Positions 1-13,400 of a stretch of 64,000 nt of DNA are shown here, piece after piece. The stretch covers positions 4,171,501-4,235,500 of the forward strand of contig NC_083519.1 in NCBI RefSeq assembly GCF_032362555.1, given 5' to 3'. This stretch comes from Amyelois transitella (Eukaryota > Arthropoda > Insecta > Lepidoptera > Pyralidae). Positions within the stretch are counted from its first letter, which is position 1. Each line of letters opens with the position of its first letter. The notes under the pieces are model-generated. The model ran no database searches, was not told the origin of the DNA, and saw only the letters and a list, made by a program, of their open reading frames with translations. The translations under genes and the position numbers were made by a program.

Positions 1-2849
1 ATACATATGTATGTAATGCCTATACCTATATGCACCTAGTCGCTTCTCCGAAAAACATTGTTGCTGAATATTTAACCTTTACTTAAGATGTAAATGATGC
101 AGTAAACACTCTTAAACACATCATTTATTACCCATAGAAGTTTCAAGAATACATTCTTCGCGAAAATGTGAATGTTTAATATTTCATGCAAATAGTTTTC
201 AACCATCGTCATTATGAAATGTAGCATAAGTGTTTGCATGCGTAACCTGTTAAAATCGGTTTAACTGGATGTTAGTCAACAACCTTATTGCAAATTCCTG
301 TAACAAATAAATGCATGTAAATATTGCATTGTAGGATATGTTTTCACTAAATTTTAACGATTTAATACTTAAGTAATAACAGAACCTATGACTTTAAGTG
401 CCTAAAAAAAATGAAACTTGAAAACAATGAAAAATAACATATTTTTGATATTTTCATCACTTTACATGTATGTTGTACCTATATACACAAAAAACATTCT
501 ATTTGCAGTTATTTGTGATTCTAGGTACGTAAATTTTTATACATATTACTTGTACCTACCTAGCAGTGTAGGTATAATAAATTAATTATGATTCGTGAAA
601 AGATTTTGGTTTTCCTAGATCATAAAAAAAGGTAAATATAGCAAAATAATATTTTAAAACTTTCCTTTTTAGGTTTATGTTTACTCCCAAGGGATATGGG
701 ATTTATCCGTGAAGCTTAGTAATGATTAATAGCATTTGTTCTATGTTTAAAAACTGCAACAAAATAACCAAGAATATCAGGTAAAATAATGAATATATTA
801 TTTTAATTACATGTAGACTTCTCATAATCAATTAACTTTAAATTTTGGAATGGCAAACGTTACTCATTTTGACTTTTTGTTTAAAAAGAATTTGTTGTGG
901 TCTTCTCGAATATTGAAGGACAGAGTTAAGATTTAAACATCCATGTCAAGCATATGTAATTATAAACTAAAGGCATCAAAGCTCGAGGTCTTACATACAC
1001 ATACTTATGTAGGTTGCGTACACGCATTTGACTTGCATCTTTTTATCGTTCGTACCGTGGCATACGTCAGAAATTTGTCTATGAAAATAAAATTTATAAA
1101 AATATTGCCTTTTCACGATATCTTGCTGAAAAATAGGCAGATATCTGTAATAACGTTTTTTAAGATGCTTCCTAACATTTATATAAAAGGTGTCTAAAAT
1201 ATATTGAGCACGGCACAGCCAAATACATAGGCTACGCTAAGGATGTGATGCGTAGAAACTCCAACGAGAGCGAAAGTTAGTAAAGACGATAACGTCAGCG
1301 CATAAATTAAAGAAATAATAAATTAGGTATATTCAAAACGGAATTTAAAAAATAATAACCCAAAGTACCCTAAAGTAAATTCTGTTGAAGCATATAACTA
1401 GTAAAGAAATAGCTAAATAATAAATGCTACTCGTAATCAGGCTTTGACCAGTGACCGCGCCAAATTCTTAGCTTAGGTGAAGAATTAAATTAAGTTAATC
1501 TATGGTTCTGAAACTTGCAACTTAACATTAATACATAGCAAATGTGCTTTTTAAAGCTAGGAAGTTGACAAATTTACAAAACTTCACCGCGTGCTTTGTT
1601 ACATCATTTGACGATGCTTTCGTTATAAACTAAGTTGGAACTATCATTGTGACATAGAAATGTTTATCTCACGTGTATCCCTCACGTGCTGGTAAATATA
1701 AACATCAAGCACGCGAGGAATACCGTAACTTGACTCGCCCTGAACTTCCAACTTACGAAACCACTTCGAAACACATAACCGGTAACTGATAAAGTGATGA
1801 AAGACTAATGTTAATCAAAACTCACTGTCCTTGCAGAATTGTGAATGCATTTTTCTTTTCAAAATCGTACATATTGTTTTTATCATGGACAGTTAAGGAA
1901 CTATGAACTGTAGGTACTTACTTATTAGATCTTCACTACAGAATAAAGTCCACCTTTTCTCTGTCTGTGTTTACGCGCTAATCTCGAAAATTTGTCAACG
2001 TTAAATTATTGTAAAAATTACTATGATAGTAATTATGCATGTACTAGAATGGTTACTTTTTTAACTATATATCGCCTCCTACGATATTCACATCAATGTA
2101 TATTTTAATCAGAATCATTAGCGATTATATTCTGGCGGTAATCATCCTGCAAAACTAATACCTATCTATACCCACTTCTATAAAAAACATACACGTGATT
2201 TCCAATTCTGCGGTCTCTTCTTAGTATTGTTTTTTGTTTCTGTGACGTCACACCTACAGGAAAGATCCAACATTTCTCATCAGTTCAAAATCTGTGTACG
2301 TCATACAAACACAAAGGCCAACTTTAATACCTACTACAGTACATAACATTTACTTTGAAAAAAGATGTTTTGATTTTGACATTGTAAAACTGCGATTGGG
2401 TTTTGGGTATTACCACCAAGTGTGACGTCAAGTGAGGTTTATACCAACGGGATTTATACTGCCAACTAATCAGAAAAAAGTTAATTGACAGCCAATTTAT
2501 TCTAATTTCCAACCGCAGAGTGATTTTGGTTGTTATTCCATAATACAGGTTTATTCTTGGATGGATTATTCATCCGTTTAAATGCAATTTTTATTGAATA
2601 TTTGAATATACATATTTTGAAATGTTAAAAAACGGACCCCAGGCCCTGATGCATAATGGCGGGAAGATCACACGAAGATGAGAACTATAGAAAATATTAT
2701 TTTTATATATCTTTCTCAAAATAAACCTTCAAAAATAGATATTACTTTTACTTAGAATGTAATGTTTATGATGAGTATAATTTGACAAATAATCATTATG
2801 ATTATATTCGTTTTTCTTTTAACTTCTTACATTTTATACCGAAAAAAGG
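1..2849. other. AT-rich spacer, no gene recognised
   Basis: Only short open frames without family features. I see no exon-like codon pattern and no clear repeat of the families found elsewhere. It may include a leader exon or promoter of CRAL-TRIO gene 1. Confidence 0.5.
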
Positions 2850-2895
2850 TCTATCGAAAATCTCACGGGAAGCTTCCCGTGAGATTTTCGATAGA
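2850..2895. repeat. Perfect 46-bp palindrome
   Basis: Two 23-bp arms meet at AAGCTT (2870-2875) with no spacer and no mismatch (arm end CTATCGAAAATCTCACGGGA). The sequence around it is unrelated AT-rich DNA. Confidence 0.9.
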
Positions 2896-3384
2896 TATAT
2901 ATTCGATATATTTTTATGCGGGAGCTTATCCTTATTACCCTAATAGTCATTCCAACTACCTCTTTCGATTGAGCTATGAAATTGGGATTGGGAACTGTAC
3001 CGCGTTCCTATTTTGTTTGTGCGCCCCATCCAAGTTATATCGGTAATGGCTGCCGGCATAATTTTACGTTATACAATTTTTATTGTCTTCATATTTTATC
3101 AAAAAATCCAACCCGGATATTTATTGCAACGGACTTAAAATGATCTTCTCACTTGGTTATTCCATCTGTTCAATCTGCAAGAAAACCTTGATTTACAATG
3201 AAATCATTTGAAATTAATTGCTATTGTATGCCGTTACGTTTTATGTTAATTACTTCATGTTCGTTATGTTACTCTGAGACAAGAATATGAATCTTGATTT
3301 AGATCTTCAAAAGCAACTTTTTTTTGATTGAATTTGATTTTTTTTTGTGAAAGTTCACCAAATTTTTTTCATACATACGGGGCA

Positions 3385-3565
3385 GATCACATATGATTGA
3401 GTTAGCCCCAAAGTAAGTTCGTGACTTGTGTTACGATATACCAACTCAACGATACTACTTATATTTTATAATAAATACTTTAATAGATAAACATCCAAGA
3501 CCCAGTTCGTGTTCGATTCGCACTTGGGACCTCAGGGTCACAAACAAGTACCAGTACCACTACCC
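3385..3565 (-). repeat. SINE-C copy (tRNA-headed SINE)
   Basis: Minus-strand copy of the family also seen at 21497-21690. Shared blocks are the tail motif (plus strand GAGTTAGCCCCAAAGTAAG), TATTTATTATAAAATAT-like AT sequence, and a tRNA-like head with a decayed B box near 3510-3525. Confidence 0.65.
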
Positions 3566-4059
3566 CAGATGCCGTTAAACTTTAACCTAAAAAACTCTGT
3601 CACTGTGTAAATGTAGTCGTATTATTGAAATTAGTTTATTTGAACGCAGGAAGCAGAGCACTGATTTAAACAAAATGTTACATCCTTGTAACCTGGTTTT
3701 ACAAATAAATATATATTGATTGATTGACCGTCCAAAAATGATATCAAGTGAATAACAATGAGAAGGTGTAATGGCAAAGATAGGGCGTGATCGTAAACTC
3801 GAATCTACAAACAATAGAGATTCCGAACAGGTTCGAAACAATTAGTCGAAGACGTCAATCAGTCCGTCGCGTGCGCATCCTTGAACAATGTTATACTGCT
3901 TTTGATTTGTTTACCAGTTCGCGACTACATAAGCAACCATGTAATAGTTGACAAACTAAGGTAATTCTCTAAACTTAAGCTGCGTCATTTATGAAGGAAT
4001 AAAACATTATTCCTTCCTTTGGATGTTGAGTCAAAGGCTGCTTTTTTATCTGCATAGCA

Positions 4060-4170
4060 TATAAAGTATCGCAAACATACATATAGTCAAGTCCATAGCC
4101 CTTGCGGGGTAAACAGAGCCAACAGACTTTAAAAGACTGAAAGGGCACGTTCAGCTGTATGGTCACTCAG
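4060..4170 (-). repeat. Repeat B fragment
   Basis: Minus-strand 3' part of the abundant TATG-tailed repeat: CCCTTGCGGGGTAAACAGAG and GGGCACGTTCAGCTGTATGG. It abuts a SINE-A fragment on its right. Confidence 0.75.
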
Positions 4171-4171
4171 G

Positions 4172-4325
4172 CAACAAAATGTGTAACCATTATCCAATAT
4201 GAGTTATATTTTCCTGCAAGGTTGCGAAAGTCCAATGGAAGTCGCTTTGTGACAGACAGAACCCTGGGCTCCTCTCCTGAAAGATATGAGCGTAACTGGA
4301 ACTAACTCCAGGAGAATGATGATTG
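4172..4325 (+). repeat. SINE-A 3' fragment
   Basis: Matches the 3' half of SINE-A: ATGTGTAACCATTATCCAAT, the GGGCTCCTCTCCTGAAAG-type block and the closing CAGGAGAATGATGA. Confidence 0.7.
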
Positions 4326-4431
4326 ATAGAATTTGAAAACGTACTGCCTACATTGGATAAATCAAGCTTAACTCTAAGGAAAAGAAGGAATTCAATTGCA
4401 TTAATCTGGACTTTTTCCTCTTTGCAGAAAC

Positions 4432-7400
4432 ATGCCTGATCAAGAATACTCTGACTGCAGGGATCTCGTCACAATCAAAGACTGGCTTCAGAAACAGCCG
4501 CATCTGCCTGATGATGTTGGTAAGTGTATATAATAATTGTGAAACTTTCAGTCAAGATTAATCAGCACAAATAAGTGATAGGAAAACCATTATTGGTACC
4601 ATTATTACTACTGCAGTGTAGTTTGTTCCGCCTTGTTTGTTCTCTTTCTACACATACATGCGCTTCGGAAGCGGTAGTAGATACCTATAACTAGACTTAA
4701 GTTATGACGTCAATTTTTGTTGAAAAACTATCAAAAATTATATTGTATTTGTTTGTTATACAGTTCGTCTAGCATTAAATGAAGTTACGTACTTATATTT
4801 TTTTAATTATACCGAACCGACCCCATTTCCATTACTCAAACCCCTTTAGCCTTGTAAAGTACTATACAAAAGTAACTGGAAAATTCATTAAAGAAACCAG
4901 GCGTCCCTGTCACCAAAGTTTCGGAATAATTTCCGATAGTATCGACAGGCTGCCACTTTTCACAAACATATTTCGTAACCCTAAAGTTCCATGTTCTTTA
5001 AGGCCATAACGAGCCAAATTAACTTAACATAAAACTTAGGGCCGGTTGGTATTTATCACATTTTTGTGGGTAAAGCTAAAGCCTAACCTTCGGTCATGTT
5101 GCTAAACTCGTTCTCTGCAGTACAACTTTATATCGATTATAAGTAATGGCTGGGAATTAATATGGATTAACCAGGTCAATTGTATCATATCCTTCCACAC
5201 CAATGAGATTAAATAGACTTCGGGTTGAAGCTTGACTTAACTAAACTTAGGACAACAAGTTACACTTTTAAAATTTATATGGTCTGGATGAGGAACAGAT
5301 GTAAATAATTATTACGTGCCAAACGTGTTTCCGAAATGCTCGATCATATTTGTTACCTAGATATCTTTCTATAAAGTACTTGGTACCAGAATTTCTTATG
5401 CAAACAAAGATTACGATGACATCATAGCGTCTGGACAAGCATCACTTTTAGATGATAATTCACTTACAGTCATGTGAAGCCCGAAATATTATAGATACCT
5501 ACCTATCTAAAGTCTAGTTTGAATACAGTCATTCAATTAGCCTTAAAAAGGATATTTTTAGAGGAATAATTCTTCATCTACGTTGGCACCATTTGAGCAC
5601 CTGGAGTGCCTTCGCGCTAATACACAGCTGTATAAAGTATACGTAGTCAGTAAGGATATGAGAAATACTTTCACAATACAGGTCCATTGGGAAACACATT
5701 GCTTCTCGAGCACGCAACTTTAACTGGATTCATCGAGACCGAGGTACGCAGATACCGCTGATAGACTAACATTTAACTACATTTATCAGTAATTATAACA
5801 AACATCTTGTTCTATATCTGCGGTCTGCACCTTTACCTACTTAAAGAAATGCGAAATAAACGAGTTTTAAGTTTGGTATATTATTAGGTAGTATAAGTTT
5901 ACATTTTTTGTTTGAAAACCTATGTCCTATCGATAGTGGTTTATAATCGTAATAGGAGTAAATGAAGAGGGAATTTTCCGAAATTCATGCGGATCTAAAA
6001 TAACTTAGTTTGCAGAATATGTGCTGTGACGGATTTACTTAATTTTTTTTTGTGTGACGAACCCACAGCAACCCCTATAACTTGTTGTACAGCTTTGTTG
6101 TCTTCCATAACATTTGTATAAACGTTTTTATTTTACTTGTTCAGAGGAGCTGCTCCTGCGCCGGTTCCTAGCGAGCTGCGGCTACAGTTTGGAGCTGACA
6201 AAGCGCACCATAGACTTCTTCTTCACGCTGCGGTCCAACGCACCAGAGATATTCTGCAAACGCGACCCCTGGGCTCCTGAGATCAGACGCGTCTTGGAGA
6301 TCACGTATGTACTATTTTTAGGTTTGCAAATAGCATTTAAATCTACTATGTTTTTATTTTGCTATAAAAAGTTAGTACAATTGTTAGTAACATTTAGTTT
6401 TGCTTCCCTTTTGAATATTGTTAGCTTCATTCATCGCATCATTAAAATTCAAATTGCTAAAGAAAATCTAAGTGGTTTTATTTTTGTCTCAATACCTAAC
6501 TCTTTCTAATATTGTTCATGTTTAGCAAAGGAAATTTGTTGGATATTTTTTTTAATGACTTTCTCTCGTTCTAAAAAAACATTTATAGGTACAACACACT
6601 TTTTGCAGTTTGGCTTTTGGTGTCATCTTAATAACAATTAACATAAATGATTTCTCTAGAGCAATTACATTATTGTAATATAATTTATAGTTGCCAGTTA
6701 TTAAAGACACGCGCTAAATGTAACTTAGGTGCAATGTACCGAATGCGTCTTATTCACCTTTCACTAGGTGGCTATTCAATTTCGATTAAATTAAATTATT
6801 TTAGTCTATAGCAAAAGAAATTAATGGTATATATTTTTTTGTCTCTATTGTTGACTACGAGAATTAAAAAAAACTTTCTATATCTCCACTTTGACGAAAT
6901 TTATTTAAATATCAACATACCTACCTATCATTTTTGGAAATAAAAGTAAAAGTAGTTTCGACTAAAAATTTTGGAGGACAGAGGAAACTTTCTTTGCAAC
7001 AAAATTATGGAGTTTCTAAATCGTAAATTTTCCATTTTTTTACTAAGATAAGAAGTAATATAATGATGGACTGAGAAATGAAATAATTATTTTATTAATT
7101 ACAGAGACCTGATCCCGCTACCTCGGAAAACGAAGGAGAACTACAAAGTCTTCATCTACAGACTGAACACTCCGGAGATAGAACTGTTCAACTTCGTGGA
7201 CGCTGTGAAGACATTCTTCATGCTCGCTGACACGAGGCTCACAGAAGAAGAGGACATACCGGCCGGAGAAGTGCCTATCTTCGATTCCGCCAATGTTTCG
7301 TTGAAGTTCATACCGAAGATTAACTTGTCGGTGCTAAGAAAATATATGCTGTATACGCAGGTTAGTTAAATTACTTTATTACTAAAAAGAGTATACTAAG

Positions 7401-10400
7401 CCGACTTAATGAAGAGTTATGAACGTGGATGGAGCAGAAGATGGGATCATGGCAAGTAAAATGGTCAATTCTTTGGCAACCTCTTCAAAATAGACCCATG
7501 ATTTTGTCATGACAAAACAGAATCTTCGTATTCACTTGCCTTAATGAGCAAATTTCCTATAAATCTTCTCTAAAGAGCAAAGGTTGGCATTTCAAATCTT
7601 TCAACTACCTACCTGCCTAAAGGTAGCTAGTTAGTAGCTACATTTAAACTTTATAAATAACCAATGTTATTTATAACCCAAAGTTTTTCCAACATTTCGG
7701 TGACACACTATCAACAAAAATCACAATACACATAAGTACATCTTCCATCAAGGTCACACAAAAACACGAGTCTTCACGTTGGCGTTTGTTTTCACAAAGA
7801 TTTCCAAATATTTGATTACCGGATGTTGATTTCGTCAATTGTTTTTGCTGTGCTTTTGTCTAAAAGCAAATGTTTATCAACATAAGACGACATTGACGTT
7901 CCTTGTGTGTTTAGTTATCTATACCACTCAATGATTAGTAATAGCATATAAAACATTCTTAAATCTGCATCCATGTAATTCTGATAGCGAAAGAAAGAAA
8001 GAATGTTTACTTGGTATAAAATACAAATTTAAATATGTAATTAAACAATTTATATCCAAAAATGTGCCAAAAAGCGGACAAACATAGTGTCTCTCTCATC
8101 TCTGCGTGTTCCCGGTTGCACCCTCCACTGAAGTGTTTACGGCCCGGGGTCTGCTGGCTGCTTGCTTATCTTCCCGGGCAGATTGTAATAGTCAATCATG
8201 AGAGACGCTCATAAATTTAAGGATTCTTTTTTTAGGCTATAGGCTGGCTAGCTGTCACATCACAGCTTAACGGCTTTTAAGTCTCTGTTTACGCCTTATA
8301 ATAAATAAGTGATCACTGCCTATTACAGTGTTTTTGTGGAATCATCTTACTTTCTTGTCACGCTTTAGCGTGAGATGTGGCTTGCATATGAAATAGTATC
8401 ACTTAAAAATCGTTCAATGTGAGGTGATTTTTGTTATCTGTATTTAAATTGTGTATTATAATGTATACGTAAGGTATTTGCATCAACTTGCGTGCATACA
8501 AATAGTAAAGAAATAAATATTGACCAAGAATGCATAGCGATAAGGGACTTCCCCGACCTTTTTTAAAATCTTACAAAACGGTTCGTTTAACCTTCGCCTT
8601 CTTAAATCATGATGGATTGTGAATATCTATCAAATACCCGTTTGTTACCACAGACTTCACTCTGAATTTAAAGTTACCTTAGTGTAGTAAAAAGTTAAAG
8701 TTACCTTTGTTTAACTCGTATTATAGTAAAATATATAAATTTATATATTCGGGATAAATTACACAGACTGAACTACCCCCAACGCTCGAAACTTATAAGG
8801 GATACCAACTCAACGAAACAAAAAAAGTATACGAGCGGCTCCGCTCGCGTAAAATAAACATCCTTTCTTTTAAATGTTGAAAAAAAAACAATTTCGTTAA
8901 ATCATTTCTTAGTGAATGCCTACATCATAGTAATTTATCTGTAAGCCAAACTTCAGTCCAATTCATTCAGTGGTTTGCCTGTGCGTTGGTAGATCAGTTT
9001 GTTAGAAAGAGGTTAGAAATTCAAAATTCAGGCCAATCAGAAATATAAAATAGTAATTGAACATCCAAGATGACGCAACGGGGATAAATGCACGGAAAAT
9101 GGTGACTTAAAAAGAAACTAAGCTTAGACAATGAGGTCATATTGCACAACCTACTTAGTTTTCAGTGCCGCATTAGGGAAAGTGGGAACTTGGCGACTCC
9201 TGTTATTCGTGATGTGTGTAATAATGATGTGACCACCGCCCGATTATTAGTTACGTAAATCGGCAAATACATATCAATTTGACTGTCCGCTTCAAGCATG
9301 ACAAATAATTCAGCGGAAGATATACAATGTATACGATTAATAGTCTAGCCTGTAGTTCGAGCCTATCATCAAGAAAAAAAAATGGTAGGTATGTTGTAGT
9401 CTCCATTTTTAATTCTTGAACTATTTTTTTATTTATTTCTTATCTATCACACTACAGATAGGATACAATGTAGTATATACATCTTGGTCTAATTTCAATA
9501 AACTGTTTTTTGTAATAAGTAAATCCCTAAAGTTCTTTTGAAATAATTTAGCAAATTAGTTGAAAATGGACTGGTAAAACCAAATCATTCACGTGACTTC
9601 GAAAATGAATAAATCGTGACTTACCTACGTAGGTTAGTTACCTCCTTCGCGCGTCTTCTGTTTTTTTGTTTCATCTTGTACACCTCTATCAATGTTCATT
9701 GTATTTTATCTGAATCTTTAGTTTGATACATACATTGATTCAAATAATCACGTCTCTATACCTTACGAGGTAGCCAGAGCCAGAGGACACATTCAGCTGA
9801 ACGGCATAATCGAATCGAATTGAGATTCAATCAAGTTGGTAGCCCATCGACTGGGAATAGAATCCCAAGTTTGTTAGGCTTTCCTTTAATTGACTTTTAC
9901 AATATGCACGGGAAGAGAACCAACTGGCACACACTACATTTTTTCTTCGTCACCAGAACCATTTTTCCTAGGTTTTATGTAAATTATTTAAGTATAGGTA
10001 GTTAATGAGTGTACTCTACTTTTTGTACAGTCAATATGAGTAAATATACGATGAAGCAACATAATGTAAGTTGATAGGAATATAAATATAAATAGTTTGA
10101 TTTATTGAATCGTTAGTTACCACCTATTAGTGTTAATCAGAGCACAACATATGCAAGCAAAAAAAGGTTGCAAAAATTGATTTGATTTACAAGTAATAAG
10201 GTTCGTCGGTTTATGTCGAAAGTGAAACCAATGAAACCACAGGTTAAAAAATACGTCTCGACTGACCACAGTATAAAAGCATTATTTTTTTTAACTTGAA
10301 AAATACTTATATTGATTTCTACCAATACTATTCGAAACTATTAATAATGTTAAAAAAATAAGGCACACGTAATCTTGCAGAATATAAATGGATCACTTTT

Positions 10401-13400
10401 AACGGCGTAAAAGTAACGAAAGTACTATAAATGCTTATACTTATGCAAGTGGAAGATGCCTTTGGTAACACGAAAACATAAAAGAGTGTAAGTTAAAATT
10501 TTCTAGATGATTTTTTAGTAGTTAAGACACACAAACATCATTATCACGATCTAGAAAAAATAGAAAATAAGTGCACGATGATCTGCCACCGTGGATAATT
10601 GTGCGTTTAGCTACGAGCACAGATGTCTTGATAATTTTTAACAGCAAATAAAGTTTGCTCTTACGAGTAGCATTAGCGTTAGATACTTATACTATTTTTT
10701 TTTTTTCTAAGAAAAGCACCAAATACTGTTTTTCATCAAACACGTTAAATATGAACTTCAAAGCTGCTAAATTATTTTTTTTTAAATATTTATAGAATTG
10801 CAGAGTAAGAAATGTTAGGATATGGAAGTTCGAAATAAAAACGAAGTAAACGCAATACCTTAGCATTACTACATACTTATATATTTAAAAATAGATTACA
10901 TTATTCATTACAATAACAACGAAATCTTGGAACTTAAAGCAATTTTAATGAACACATAAATTATGCACCTACTTTCCGCACTGACCAACTAACACTGGAA
11001 GTGACTAAAATAGAATAAGTGAACACAAACAAACATAACATTAAAATAATTTATGAACGACACAAGACTTTCAAATAATAAAAGTAATTCATTGTACTTT
11101 CTTTAGGTGGAAGATTGCTGGTAGCATTTTAATCTCAAATAAGATTTCTAAGTATGCCAGACTTTGTACCTTCCTTTTTCAACAAATATTTCCCTTTAAA
11201 GGGTCAGGTCAAAAGTACTCGAAACCGCCGAGCTTGCATGAAGAGAGTTATGAATGTGGATGAAGCAAAGGAAGTATGCAGGGATCGTGGCAAGTGGAAA
11301 GAGGTAGTCTCTGCCTACCCCTCCGGGAAAGAGGCGTGATTTTATGTATGTATGTATGTATGTATTTCCCTTTAATCTCTATTTTCAAAGTGTATCAAAA
11401 TTATACATGATTGCTTTTTTCTTAGTTGGCATGCTGTTAAATACTTCGCACTGTTTTAACGATCGACTGCCAATCTGACGTCGAATCGGCCATCTTCGGG
11501 CATAACTGGACTATAAATATACTAGCAAATTTCCTCTCCCATTCGAATTTGGGAAATCTTTTGTTAGTGCACTCATAACCCATGGGACTTACATGCCAAA
11601 TTTCAAATTTCTATTTCTTTGAGTTCATATAATCAGTCAATTAGTCAATGTCCTCTTTATATATTTATATAAATAAGCATTAATAAATTCATTTCGGTTT
11701 TTTCAGGAGGCCATCCCGATCCGGCTAAAGCAGATACACGTGATCAACGCTCCAGCCTACATCAGCAAGATTCACGCCATCTGCAAACCATTCCTCAAGA
11801 CTGAAGTCGCTAAGTTGGTCAGTCAAATTCTTATTTCTTTAAATCAGTCAGCTGCAGATGCCACTGCAAAATTTTTTCATTTTACCCCTGGATTTTTTTG
11901 TCGCCTATGACCACTATTCTGCATTAAGAAAGTCAGATTATAATACGATGCGACACCTGAACCTTACCCATAATGGATCTTGGTTTCATCCATTTACTTG
12001 AATGTCCAGGACTCTTCACGATGTTTTCTCTCACCCCGTAAGAACGAGATTACCTCTAATTATTACCAGTAACTCATAACTCTCCAAGATATTTATTCTC
12101 CTTTTACAAGATGACTATCCTCACTTTACCTCATATGGGTGGTTTTCCGACGATTCTTGAACTCACGTTCATCATGAAATTTAAAAAGTTTAAGAACTGG
12201 ATTATTGTCTAAGCAGTCGCAACTAATTGCGATAGATTTTATTTTATAATCAGTTTAACAATTTAACAACTTGAGGCTCTATTAACCACGAGTTATTATT
12301 GTTGTTATGTCTATATTTTTCTGTAATTATTGCTAAGTTAACTTATGAATTGGTGTGAAGGCTTGGCTAATTCAGCGACCTGAATTTTGGTTTAATTTTT
12401 TGTCTAATAAGTTGTCTGAATCCGAATCGGTACTTTTACTGTTCTCCAAATCTTTTAATGCATCAAAGCAATTTACCAAATCTCCAAAACCCAGGATTAA
12501 GACGATGCATTCATATGTTTGTCAATCCATTTTATATATTTAGATCTAAGAGTAACTACTTTTAGTTAGCAAGTACAAACTGTTTGCTGCGTACATTCGA
12601 TGCTCACAAACATATTTAACAGAACATCTGCATTCGAAACACGAACCTTTGCGTAATGCAGTTACGCAATTATTCTATATCCATTCTGACATTGAGTTTG
12701 GAGGCGTCTTGGTGAATTATTGTCTCCACTGACCATTGACTTAATAGCGAGGCATAGTCAGCATGAATTTGTTGCGTGAATGTATACTAATTAGTGGTTA
12801 TCGAGGTCTCTTTGGCACGAACAAGTGCATGTGTGACCTTATTATCTTAGCATGTACAACAACAGTACATTTTAGTATGGGTTGGATAGGCGTCCTTGGT
12901 TAGACCAGAAATTATGCAAAAGGGAAAGGAGTCTTTCTTTCATATTATTTTTCCAACTATCATCTTTCTAGTATCGTTAATAAAGTATCAATCTAAGTGA
13001 ACGAACTTACCTTACGTAGTTTGACGTTAAATAAAAATGATGATAACTTACAATTAAACATAATTTATAGCCACTTTGTGGTATGAAATACTGTTAAGTA
13101 TGAACAAGACAAATCATTGAGCGAATGTTAAGTCAATTCTTAAGTCAACTTTGTAAAGATTGAATTGTAAAATACCGGCAATGGTGACGGTATTTATGGT
13201 GGTAACCTTTGATTAAATGTGAGATATTTTTTCAGTACATATTTATTACATGAACTTTTCAGAACATGTAATTAATTTCCTATAGTTATCGAATTTTGTT
13301 ATAAGTTAGTACTGAACATAATTTTACAATTTTGTTACAGATTAAGTTCCACGAGCCGAACTCGGACTCCCTCTATAAGGACGTGCCTCAAGACCTGCTG

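Noticed and set aside
6114..6509. 131-codon open frame
   Set aside because: Only 6145-6304 is real (exon 2 of CRAL-TRIO gene 1); the rest is intron read-through.
11154..11339. 61-codon gene
   Set aside because: C-terminal remnant of a LINE polyprotein, not a host gene.
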